From assembly GCA_038117205.1 (NCBI GenBank), contig JAYOFL010000005.1, forward strand, positions 1-64,000: a DNA stretch of 64,000 bases. Direction: 5' to 3'. The DNA is from JAQBZY01 sp038117205 (GTDB lineage Bacteria > Pseudomonadota > Alphaproteobacteria > Rhodospirillales > Casp-alpha2). Shown piece by piece: positions 43,094 to 51,763 of this stretch; the first letter of the stretch is position 1; each line of letters starts with the position of its first letter. The position numbers and the translations under genes are program-made. The notes under the pieces were generated by a model that worked only from the letters and a program-made list of their open reading frames with translations, did not search any database and was not told where the DNA came from.

Positions 43094-46000
43094 ATGAACC
43101 AGCACGCGAGCGGCCCGGAAAACGCGGTGCACTACTACCGCCGCGACGCCGATACCGGCGCCAAGCCCTCCGGCTCGTTCCTGGGCGCCTTCGTCCGCCA
43201 TTCCGGCGTCAAGGCGTTCTACTGCCAGTCCCGCGACGGCGCCGACTACGACGACTTCGTGAGCCGCGTGACCCGCGCCGACTCGGACGGCCGGCCGTGC
43301 CACTACGTCGCGCCGGGTGACGCGCATGGCTTCGAGCCGGCGCCGGTGCTGCGCCTCGCCGGGGCCGGCGTCGCGCCGCTGATGTGGCGACGCCGCACGC
43401 TCGGCCAGCGCCGCTATTCGGTGATCGGCGAGGTGACGGATCTTGGCGCGGCCGAGACGCACCGGCAGTTGGGCGATCTCCTGATCGCGCCGGCGCAGCC
43501 CTGGGACGCCCTGATCTTTCCGAGCAAGACGGTCAAGGCGGCGGCGGAGCGCATCATCGACCAGCACGCGGCGTATCTGTCGCATCGCTTGGGCGGCCAG
43601 CCGAAGCTGGACGGGCTGCATTTCGTCATTCCACCCGGCATCGACACGCAACGCTACGCCGACACCGACGATAGCCGCGTCATGCGCGTCGGCGTGCGCC
43701 GCCGGCTCGGTATCCGTGACGACGATCTCTGCGTCCTCACCACCGGCAACTTTGCGTTCCATGAGCGGGCCCATCCGACGCCGCTCTATCTGGCGCTGGA
43801 AGCGGCGGCGCGGCGTTCCGGCGTCCGCGTTCATTTGTTGCAGGCCGGCTGGTTCGCCACCGAGCGGATCGAGAAGGCGTACCGGGACGCTGTCCGGGAA
43901 TTCGCGCCGGCCGTGAACGCCATTTTTCTCGACGGACGCGAGCCCGATATCCGCGAGCGGGTGTGGTTCGCCGCCGACGTCTACGCCGCCTTCGACGATT
44001 CCGTCCGGCACGGCCTGGATACGGAACTGTGCGAGGCCATGGCGGCGGGGCTGCCCATCGTCGCCACCGACTGGGGCGCCAACCGGGACGTGGTGCGGGC
44101 CGGGCAGGAGGGATATCTGATCCCGACCTGGCTACCGTTGCCGGAAAGCGGCGGCGATCTGTCGCTGGCACCCGAGAACGCCATCTCCCGCACCGACGAG
44201 GCCCGCGCCGACACCTTCATGAGCGGCACGCTCGGCCAGATGACGGCGATCGACCTCCGCGCCGCCGCGGAAGCCTTCGAGGCGTTGGCCGGCAATCCGG
44301 ACCGTCGGCAGGCGATGGGCGAGGCGGCGCGTCGCCGGGCGCGGGAAACCTACGACTGGCAGATGATCATCCGGCGCCATCAGGCGCTCTGGACGCAGCT
44401 CCGCATGATCCGCGCCGACGCCGCCGAGGTGGCGCCGCCGGTGCCGGGCCGCGCCGCCGTGCCGCTCGGCGATGATCCATTTTCCGCCTATGCACCGTTC
44501 GCGACGCATACCATCCGCGAGGGAACCTTGGTAACGCTCGCCAAGGGCCTGAAGGACGGCGAGGGCGTGCACGCGCGCCTCGAACGGCTCCGCGACAACG
44601 CCATCAACGACATCGCGGCGCATGCGCTGCTCGATCCCGCCGAGCAGGAGCACGTGCTGGAGCACCTTTCCGAGCGGGACGGAGTCGAGGTCTTGGCCCT
44701 CGCGGAACTGCTTTCGGAACGGCGGCGTTATCGGCTGCCGAGGACGCTTTCGTGGCTCGCCAAGATGGGCGTGGTGCGGCTGATCGCGTCGGACGCGGAC
44801 GAGCCGGCCGAGGACGGCAGGAAGAAGCCGACGGCGGGCTCGGCCAGTCTGGTCGAACTGGGCATGGCGGCGCGGCGACGCGGCGCCAACGACGCCGCCC
44901 TCGAATATTTTCGAAGCGCGCTGCATCAGCGTCCGGACGACGCCGACGCCAATCTGCACTTGGGTGAACTACTGGCCGGCGGCAACGATCTCGACAGCGC
45001 CGTGCAGCATTTCGCGCAGGCGGTGGAGGGCGATCCGAAGTCGGTCCAGGCGAGGCTCGATCTTGGCAAGGCGCTGTTCCTGAAGGGCGAGCACAGCGAG
45101 GGCATCGCCGCCTTGCAGGCGGCGGCCGAACTGGCGCCCGAGAACCCGGAAGCGCACTACCTGCTGGGGGCGGCCTATCGCCGAGCCGGCGCCGTCGACG
45201 AAGCGATCCGTCATTTGGAAACGTCCCTAAAGCTGCGTCCGAAGCGGGCCGACGCGCTCTGCCATCTGGGCTATGCGCGGAAATCAGCCGGCCGCCGGGC
45301 CGAGGCATTGCAGGCGTTCCGCGACACCCTCAAGGCCGATCCGGCGAACCTCTATGCCAAGGCCGGCGAAATGAGCCTGGGCGCCGAGCGGGACGGCAAG
45401 CGTCTCTTCGAGCGGAAGGCCGGCACGCGCCGCGTCGCACTGCATTTCGCGAACCCGGCGCAGTTCGCGCCGCTGGCGGACCTCTTCGGTAAGCTCAATG
45501 GCGAGCATTGGCCGCTGATCACGTCGGACGGTCTGGAGTTGCAGCAATTCCAGCCGGACGTGGTGGTCGTCGCCGGGTTGCAGGCGTCCGACGTCAGGGC
45601 GCTCGTGCCGAACGCCATGATCGTCGCCGCGCCGGCGTTCCTGGCGTCGCAGAACCGCTACCGCCGGGCCTTCGCCGCCGCCGACGCGGTCTGCGCGCCG
45701 GGTCAGGTGCTGGCGGAAACCTGGGCCCGGACGGGCGCCGCCGAGCCGCAGAAAATCCACATCACCGGCTATCTGCCGCTCGATCCCTTGTTCCGGGGCG
45801 ACAGGCTGACGATGCCGGTGGCGCTTCGCGGCGTCGAGCGGTGCGTTCTCTACGCGCCGTCGCACCGGCCGTTGTTGTCGTCGGCGCCGCTGTTGGGGGA
45901 CGACGTGGTCCGCCGGGTCCGCGGCCATCGCGAGGACGTGACGCTCGTCATCAAGCCGCACCCGGAGACCTTCACGCAGGCGCCGCAATGGGTGCAGCAA

Positions 46001-46402
46001 TGGCGGGATGCCGCCAAGACCGCCGGCCGGGTGATCGTCGTCGACCAGCCGGACATGCCGCCGCTGCCGCTCCTCGAAGCCGCCGACGTGCTGGTCAGCG
46101 ACGCGTCGAGCATCGCCTTCGAATTCCTGGCCGTCGGACGGCCGATGGTGCTGATCGCCAACCGCGAGCACGCCCGCGACGTTGACGCCTACGATCCGCA
46201 GGGGATCGAGTGGCGCTGGCGCGACATCGCCGAGGAGGTGCGGGAGCCGGAGCGGTTGGCCGCCGCCGTCGAGCGGGCGCTCCGGGAACCGGAAAACGGC
46301 GCGGAAATCCGGGACCGCTGCCGGGATTTGCTGTTCGGGGACTGGCAGGACGGGGCCGCGGCGGAGCGGATCGTCGCCCTGATCGGCGAGTTATCCACCT
46401 AA
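43094..46402 (+). CDS. Large glycosyltransferase-TPR-glycerophosphotransferase-like protein
   Basis: 1102-residue, apparently soluble multi-domain protein. Residues 1-440 resemble a GT-B glycosyltransferase (IPPGIDTQRY; DTELCEAMAAGLPIVATDWG with an E-x7-like motif). About 440-585 is helical and unassigned. Five tetratricopeptide repeats span about 585-765 (e.g. YFRSALHQRPDDADANLHLGELL). Residues 775-1102 look like a CDP-glycerol glycerophosphotransferase/GT-B domain (VLYAPSHRP, VIKPHPETF, VLVSDASSIAFEFLAVGRPMVLI). It probably builds or primes a surface polymer. Its start is 8 bases after the SDR gene. The acceptor and sugar are unknown. Confidence 0.78.
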   Translation: MNQHASGPENAVHYYRRDADTGAKPSGSFLGAFVRHSGVKAFYCQSRDGADYDDFVSRVTRADSDGRPCHYVAPGDAHGFEPAPVLRLAGAGVAPLMWRRRTLGQRRYSVIGEVTDLGAAETHRQLGDLLIAPAQPWDALIFPSKTVKAAAERIIDQHAAYLSHRLGGQPKLDGLHFVIPPGIDTQRYADTDDSRVMRVGVRRRLGIRDDDLCVLTTGNFAFHERAHPTPLYLALEAAARRSGVRVHLLQAGWFATERIEKAYRDAVREFAPAVNAIFLDGREPDIRERVWFAADVYAAFDDSVRHGLDTELCEAMAAGLPIVATDWGANRDVVRAGQEGYLIPTWLPLPESGGDLSLAPENAISRTDEARADTFMSGTLGQMTAIDLRAAAEAFEALAGNPDRRQAMGEAARRRARETYDWQMIIRRHQALWTQLRMIRADAAEVAPPVPGRAAVPLGDDPFSAYAPFATHTIREGTLVTLAKGLKDGEGVHARLERLRDNAINDIAAHALLDPAEQEHVLEHLSERDGVEVLALAELLSERRRYRLPRTLSWLAKMGVVRLIASDADEPAEDGRKKPTAGSASLVELGMAARRRGANDAALEYFRSALHQRPDDADANLHLGELLAGGNDLDSAVQHFAQAVEGDPKSVQARLDLGKALFLKGEHSEGIAALQAAAELAPENPEAHYLLGAAYRRAGAVDEAIRHLETSLKLRPKRADALCHLGYARKSAGRRAEALQAFRDTLKADPANLYAKAGEMSLGAERDGKRLFERKAGTRRVALHFANPAQFAPLADLFGKLNGEHWPLITSDGLELQQFQPDVVVVAGLQASDVRALVPNAMIVAAPAFLASQNRYRRAFAAADAVCAPGQVLAETWARTGAAEPQKIHITGYLPLDPLFRGDRLTMPVALRGVERCVLYAPSHRPLLSSAPLLGDDVVRRVRGHREDVTLVIKPHPETFTQAPQWVQQWRDAAKTAGRVIVVDQPDMPPLPLLEAADVLVSDASSIAFEFLAVGRPMVLIANREHARDVDAYDPQGIEWRWRDIAEEVREPERLAAAVERALREPENGAEIRDRCRDLLFGDWQDGAAAERIVALIGELST

Positions 46403-46406
46403 AACA

Positions 46407-46447
46407 CAATATATCGCGCGTTTGGCGTATTTACGGTGAATATATTG
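46407..46447. promoter_or_regulatory. AT-rich 8-bp dyad upstream of the rod-protein gene
   Basis: CAATATAT (46407-46414) and ATATATTG (46440-46447) form a perfect inverted repeat, spaced 25 bases, in the only AT-rich patch between the two large genes. It could be a promoter or binding site for the downstream gene. No known site was matched. Confidence 0.35.
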
Positions 46448-46535
46448 GGGCTTACAATTTTCGCCCATCGCGGAGACTCTCGGCCCACGGGCGCGAGGGC
46501 GAGCGACGCCATTGGGTGCGACGAAGGATCCGGTC

Positions 46536-49500
46536 ATGGCTGAAGGACGCGCCGAGAACAGAGCTTCCGCGGACGGTATTCCGCCGCAGGCGACGCGCGA
46601 CCGCCTCGCCGGTTTGACGGACGACAGGGCGGGCGCGCCGGAAGACGAAGCGCCGTTCCTCGGCGGTCTCGCCGGGCAGCCGATCCGCGACGCGGCGCCG
46701 TTCTGGGCGCGCTGGCGTCTCCTGCCGATGGGCGCCCTGCTCGCCACCGGCGGCTGGGGCTGGATCACCTACAATTTCGTCGAACAGAACCTGGGCTGGA
46801 ACAATCTCGCCTCCCTGCTGCCGCACGAAGTCGGCGGCCTTGCGGCCGGCGTCGTCACGCCGGTGGCGCTCTTGTGGGTGGTGGTGCTCGTCTATCAGCG
46901 GGGCGCCAACATCCAGCACGAGGCGGCGGATCTGCGCTGGCACATGCGCCAGATGATCTATCCGTCCGGGCCGGCGCAGACGCGGCTCCGCGAAGTGACC
47001 GACGCACTGCGTCAGCAGACCCGCGATCTCAACAGCGCCACCGAGGAAGCGATGCGGCGCGGCGAGGCCATCAGCAAGCTGGTGCGCGAGCGGGCCATGG
47101 AACTCTCGCGCGTTTCCGAAGACGCCGATCTGCGCGCGCACGCCGTCGCCGACGCGCTCCGCCGGCAGACCGAAGACCTCGGCCGCGCCACGGAAACCGC
47201 CACGCAGCGGGCGCAGCAGGTGGGCGAAATCCTGCAGAAGCACGCCTACGACCTGACGGTGTCGTCCGACCGGGCGTCGGCGCGGGCGGAAGACCTGGCG
47301 GACGTCATCGGCCGCAAGAGCGAAGAGCTCTACATGGTCGCCAACACGGCGTCGCTCCGCGCCAAGGAGTCGGCGGAACTGTTCGACGACCGGGCGCAGA
47401 CGCTGCGCGAAACCGTCAACGAAGCGCACAGCCGCGCCGAGGACACGACGGCGACGTTGCAGGCGGTCGGCGACGCGGTGCGGGAGCGGATCGCCGCCCT
47501 CGTCGACATCTCCGGCGAGGCGACCGGCCAGATGCAGGCGAGCGCGCGGCTGCTCGGCGATCAGGCGTCCGACATGAGCAAGCGGAATGCCGCCGCCGCC
47601 GCCGAAGCGGAGCGCATGAAGGGAATTCTCGACCGTCAGACCGGCGTGTTGTCGCAAACCGCCGACCGGGTGCAGCTCCGCACCAAGGAGATCGAGGAGC
47701 AGGTGGCGCGTCAGAACACCATGCTGGCGAGCACGTCGGACAAGCTGGCGGCCAACGTCGACGGCATGAGGGCCACCCTCGGCGACGCCGCCCGGACGCT
47801 GGAGACGACGGTGCAGCACGTCGGCGAGAAGGTGCGCGGCGTCGGCGAGGCGTTCCGCCTGCAGGCCCGGGAAATGACGACCGCCGCCAACGCCGCCGGC
47901 GAGCGCGCGGAAAACGTCGGCAACGTGCTGCGGCGGGATTCCGACGAACTGGCGAACATTACCGAGCGCGTGTTGGGTGAAGTCGCTCGTGTCGGCGAGG
48001 AATTGCGCCGCCGGTCGGATCAGGTCGACGAAGTCGCCGGCCATGCCATTGAACGGTTCACTGAGGCCGGCGAGGCCTTGGGCGAGGGCGCCGGCACCGT
48101 CGCCCGCGTCACCAATCAGAGCGTACTTCGGCTCGACGAGGCCGGCGAGGCCTTGCGCCGCCGTTCCGCCGACGTCGAGGGGGCGACCCAGGCGGCCGAT
48201 CTCCGGCTGTCGCGCCTCGGCGAACTGCTGGGCGAGACCGCCAATGACATTTCCGCCGCCGCCGACAAGGGCGTCGCCGAAGTCGCCAAGACGGCGCACG
48301 CCCTCAACCACGGCGCGGCCAGCGTCCGCGACGCGGCGGAAGGCGTCACCCGCGCCGCCACCGCCGCCGACGAGGAAATGACCAAGGTCGCCGTCACCAG
48401 CGACCGCGCGGCGCGCCGCCTCGACGATCTCAGCCGCGTCGCGCGCGACGAGACGCAGGCGCTGGGCGCGGCATCGGCCAAGGCGGAAACCGATATCGCC
48501 CGCGTGTCGGACGATCTGCGCCAGCATGCCGAACAGTTGTCCCTGGTCGCCGCCAAGGCGTCGAACGTACTGTCCGTTTCCGGCGACATCATCCGCCGGC
48601 ACACGGTGGACCTCGATCAGTCCGCCGATACGGCGCGGGCGCGTCTCCGGGCCGTCGGTCAGGACCTCGGCGAACGGCTGCGCCATCTGGTCGACGCGGC
48701 GGATACGGCGTCGAAGGAAATCCGGGTCGTCTCGGACGTGTTCGAGAAGCGGGCCGGCGACCTCGATACCGGCACCGAGCAGGCGGTCGAGAACGTCCAG
48801 AAGGTCGGACGCGCGCTGGAATCCCGCGCCTTCGAGGTGTCGCAAGCGTCGGACCGGGCGGCGCAGTTGCTGACCCTCGTCACCGATCTCCTGCACAAGC
48901 AGTCGGAGGATTTGGGGACGGTCGCCGGCAAGGCCTATGCGCAGATCGACGGCCTCGGAGACGTCATCAACGAACGTGCCTTGCAGGTCGAGACCGCCAG
49001 CGCCCAGACGCAGCGCCGTCTTTCCGACGGCGCGGAATTGCTGCTGACCGGGGCCGGCGAGCTCCGCGGCACCGCGGACCGGGCTGTCGGCCGCATGGAC
49101 GCGGCGACGGCGGCATTGCTGCAAGGCGCGGCCGCCGTCCGGGACGGGTCCGCCGACGCCCTGAGCGACCTCGAAGACGTGGGCCGCCGTCTCGCCGCCG
49201 AGGTCGAGAACGCCACCGGCGCCACCGACCGGGCGGCGCGCAATCTGGAAAGCATCTCCGGCTCGCTGCATCAGCAGACGCGGGAACTCGACGCCTCCCT
49301 CGACAAGACGCGCGACCGCCTGAGCGACGTCGGCGGCATCATCCACAAGAGCTCGGAAGACCTCACCAACGCCTACGTCGCGGCGACGACGTACGTGCAG
49401 CGGTTCGCCGATCTCCTCAACCAGCAATCCACCGGCATGGCCACGGTCTCGAACGAGGCGGCGGCGCGCATGAGCCGGATGAGCGACGAGTTGCAGGCGC

Positions 49501-50702
49501 GCTCGCACGACATGACCAACACCGTCGACAAGGCGGCGCAATTGATGGGGCTGGTGTCGGAAGCCTTGCACCGTCACGCCGCGGAAGTCGGCCAGCAGGC
49601 GGAGCGGGCGTCCGGTCAGGTCGAGAGCGTCAACGCGGAAATCCGCGAAAGCTCGCGCGAGCTCGGCGACGTGTCGCAGCGCGGCGTCCTCGAAATGTCG
49701 GAGATGGCGCAGGCGCTTCGCGAGCGGTTCCAGGAAATGAGCATCGTCGGCCGCAAGGCGACGGCGCAGCTGGAAGAGGCGACGGACGGCCTGAAGCACC
49801 GCACGAAGCTGCTGGATACGTCGAGCGCCGACGCCGTCGACCGGCTGGAACGGATCGGCGAGATGGTCGGCCAGCGCGCGTCGGAAGCGTCCATGGCCGC
49901 GGACTTGAACATCAACAAGCTGAACCGGGCCGGCGAAAGCCTGCGCACGCAGATCCACGAAGCCAGCGACCGCACCGACGAGATCGTGCAGCGCATGGAA
50001 GGCGGCACCGAGGGCCTGCGCCGGCAGATGCAGGATCTCTCGACCACCTACGGCCGGGCCGAACGCGGCATCGAGGCCTTGGCGGAAGCCCTCGGCCGGC
50101 GCGCCCAGGAACTGGCGACCTCGACGGAGCAGGCGCTGGCCAAGGTGGCGGCCTGGGACAAGTCGGTCCGCTCGCACGCCGACGCGCTGGCCAAGGCGAC
50201 AAGCAACGTCGCCCGGCAGTCGCACGAGATCAATCAGATGCTGGACATGCGCACGGAAAGCGTCCGCAACGCGTCGAACGAGGCGTCGGCGCTGCTCGCC
50301 GCGCTCCGCGAGAACACCGACAAGGTCGGCATCGAGGAGTTCACGCGTCAGGCGACGTTCATTTCGGAACGTCTGCAATCCATCGCCGTCGACATGAACC
50401 GCGTTCTGGAAACGCAGGTCAGCGAGGACGACTGGCGGCGCTTCAACAAGGGCGAGAAGGGCATCTTCGTCCGCAAGCTGTTGGGCTTCCGCGAACGGGC
50501 GAAGCTGCAGCAAATCCGCGAAGCCTATCAGCAGGACGCCGATTTCCGCGACTACGTCACGCGCTATCTCACGGAATTCGAAAAGCTGCTCAAGGAAGCG
50601 CAGAAGCGCGATCCGGAAAGCATGCTGCACGCGACCTTCCTGTCGTCCGACATGGGCAAGGTCTACATGATCCTGGCCCGCGCCCTCGACCGGGACGTCT
50701 AG
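46536..50702 (+). CDS. Giant membrane-anchored rod protein with 44 helical repeats
   Basis: 1388 residues, family unknown to me. Residues 1-60 are cytosolic; two hydrophobic helices (about 62-82 and 99-120) form a hairpin, and by the positive-inside rule the rest is also cytosolic. Residues 155-1257 (1103 residues) divide exactly into 44 consecutive helical repeats: 43 of 25 residues, one of 21 (number 19) and a 7-residue insert after number 8. In each 25-mer, positions 4, 11, 22 and 25 are usually aliphatic, 8, 15 and 18 usually Ala/Ser/Thr, position 1 often Gly, Ala or Ser, so core spacing is 4-3-4-3-4-3-4: heptads with one stutter. Residues 1258-1388 are a non-repetitive C-terminal domain (VSEDDWRRFNKGEKGIFVRKLLGF). 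A fully helical rod would be roughly 160 nm long. ATG 46536 follows GAAGGA. Confidence 0.85.
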   Translation: MAEGRAENRASADGIPPQATRDRLAGLTDDRAGAPEDEAPFLGGLAGQPIRDAAPFWARWRLLPMGALLATGGWGWITYNFVEQNLGWNNLASLLPHEVGGLAAGVVTPVALLWVVVLVYQRGANIQHEAADLRWHMRQMIYPSGPAQTRLREVTDALRQQTRDLNSATEEAMRRGEAISKLVRERAMELSRVSEDADLRAHAVADALRRQTEDLGRATETATQRAQQVGEILQKHAYDLTVSSDRASARAEDLADVIGRKSEELYMVANTASLRAKESAELFDDRAQTLRETVNEAHSRAEDTTATLQAVGDAVRERIAALVDISGEATGQMQASARLLGDQASDMSKRNAAAAAEAERMKGILDRQTGVLSQTADRVQLRTKEIEEQVARQNTMLASTSDKLAANVDGMRATLGDAARTLETTVQHVGEKVRGVGEAFRLQAREMTTAANAAGERAENVGNVLRRDSDELANITERVLGEVARVGEELRRRSDQVDEVAGHAIERFTEAGEALGEGAGTVARVTNQSVLRLDEAGEALRRRSADVEGATQAADLRLSRLGELLGETANDISAAADKGVAEVAKTAHALNHGAASVRDAAEGVTRAATAADEEMTKVAVTSDRAARRLDDLSRVARDETQALGAASAKAETDIARVSDDLRQHAEQLSLVAAKASNVLSVSGDIIRRHTVDLDQSADTARARLRAVGQDLGERLRHLVDAADTASKEIRVVSDVFEKRAGDLDTGTEQAVENVQKVGRALESRAFEVSQASDRAAQLLTLVTDLLHKQSEDLGTVAGKAYAQIDGLGDVINERALQVETASAQTQRRLSDGAELLLTGAGELRGTADRAVGRMDAATAALLQGAAAVRDGSADALSDLEDVGRRLAAEVENATGATDRAARNLESISGSLHQQTRELDASLDKTRDRLSDVGGIIHKSSEDLTNAYVAATTYVQRFADLLNQQSTGMATVSNEAAARMSRMSDELQARSHDMTNTVDKAAQLMGLVSEALHRHAAEVGQQAERASGQVESVNAEIRESSRELGDVSQRGVLEMSEMAQALRERFQEMSIVGRKATAQLEEATDGLKHRTKLLDTSSADAVDRLERIGEMVGQRASEASMAADLNINKLNRAGESLRTQIHEASDRTDEIVQRMEGGTEGLRRQMQDLSTTYGRAERGIEALAEALGRRAQELATSTEQALAKVAAWDKSVRSHADALAKATSNVARQSHEINQMLDMRTESVRNASNEASALLAALRENTDKVGIEEFTRQATFISERLQSIAVDMNRVLETQVSEDDWRRFNKGEKGIFVRKLLGFRERAKLQQIREAYQQDADFRDYVTRYLTEFEKLLKEAQKRDPESMLHATFLSSDMGKVYMILARALDRDV

Positions 50703-50744
50703 GCGGTATCATCCTCGTCCTCGCCCCCGTCTTTTGCACGCGAG

Positions 50745-50847
50745 CCCCCTCACCCTGCCTCTCGCCCTGAAGGGGGAGAGGGGAAGTGAAGAAGTGCGCC
50801 AACACATTCCTCTCCCCCACTCGTGGGGGAGAGGTTAGGTGAGGGGG
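50745..50847. repeat. Long GC-rich inverted repeat (CTCTCCCC family)
   Basis: CCCCCTCACC (50745-50754) pairs with GGTGAGGGGG (50838-50847); inside, CTCGCCCTGAAGGGGGAGAGG and CCTCTCCCCCACTCGTGGGG form further stems. The element type, facing CCTCTCCCC blocks, is common between genes in proteobacteria. It lies between the convergent rod-protein and cobA genes. Confidence 0.8.
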
Positions 50848-50883
50848 TGGCCGTGGCCGTGATTCTAATTGTCGTAGGGACTG

Positions 50884-51657
50884 TCAGCCCGCCGCTTTTT
50901 CGGTAAACCACGCGAGTTCGTCGGCGAGCGACACGACGCGGCCGATCACGAACAGCGTGGCGCCCTTCGGCTTCTCGGCCTCGACCGTCGTCGGCAATTC
51001 GCCCAGCGTCGTCACGAAGGTCCGCTGCGTCGGGCGGGTTCCCATGTTGATGACGGCGACCGGCGTTTCGCCCGGCAGGCCGTGCGCGGTCAGTTGCGCC
51101 GAAATCTCGGCGACGTTGGTCAGCCCCATGTAGACGACGAGGGTCGTGTCCGGATCGGCAAGGCTCCGCCAATCCAGATCGAGCGGCTGATCGCCCGTGG
51201 TGTGGCCGGTGACGAACCTGACGCCGTGCGCCAGACCGCGGTGCGTCAGCGGGATGCCGGCATAGGCCGCGCAGCCGGCCGACGACGTGATGCCGGGCAC
51301 CACTTCGAAGGGAATGCCGTTCCGGACGAGGTGCAGGGCTTCCTCGCCGCCGCGGCCGAACACGAACGGATCGCCGCCCTTCAGCCGCGCCACGCGCTTG
51401 CCGGCGCGGGCGAGGTCGACGAGCAGGCCGTTGATGGCGTCCTGAGGCATGTAGTGGTTCGAGGCCTGCTTGCCGGCGAAGATGCGCTCCACCCCGTCCG
51501 GAATCAGATCGAGGATGGCGCGCGCCACCAGCCGGTCATAGACGACCACCTCGACGCTGGAGAGCAGCCGGTGCGCCTTGACGGTCAGGAGATCGGGGTC
51601 GCCGGGTCCGGCGCCGACCAGCATCACGGGGTGAACGGTCATCTTGGAGTCTGTCAT
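50884..51657 (-). CDS. cobA: Uroporphyrinogen-III C-methyltransferase
   Basis: 257-residue SAM-dependent enzyme that methylates uroporphyrinogen III twice to precorrin-2, the branch point to siroheme and cobalamin. Signatures VGAGPGDPDLLTVKA, VVYDRLV, GGDPFVFGRGGEEAL and the central LTHRGLAHGVRFVTGH are intact. It lacks the CysG dehydrogenase domain. Siroheme is needed by sulfite and nitrite reductases; no cobalamin genes are nearby. Divergent from the heme A synthase gene. Confidence 0.93.
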   Translation of the reverse strand: MTDSKMTVHPVMLVGAGPGDPDLLTVKAHRLLSSVEVVVYDRLVARAILDLIPDGVERIFAGKQASNHYMPQDAINGLLVDLARAGKRVARLKGGDPFVFGRGGEEALHLVRNGIPFEVVPGITSSAGCAAYAGIPLTHRGLAHGVRFVTGHTTGDQPLDLDWRSLADPDTTLVVYMGLTNVAEISAQLTAHGLPGETPVAVINMGTRPTQRTFVTTLGELPTTVEAEKPKGATLFVIGRVVSLADELAWFTEKAAG

Positions 51658-51763
51658 GAACGAAATCCGGTGCGGAAAACTTGACGTTGGTTATCGCGGA
51701 TCGGGCATGGACAAACAAGGCTTGTTGGACTACCTGCATCAGGCAACCGCACGGACCATGCAC

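Noticed and set aside
46452..50630. A 1392-codon open frame on the minus strand opposite the rod-protein gene
   Set aside because: It mirrors the GC-rich codon pattern of the plus-strand gene, is extremely Arg/Gly/Ala/Leu rich without domain signatures, and is explained by the absence of stop trinucleotides opposite the repeats.
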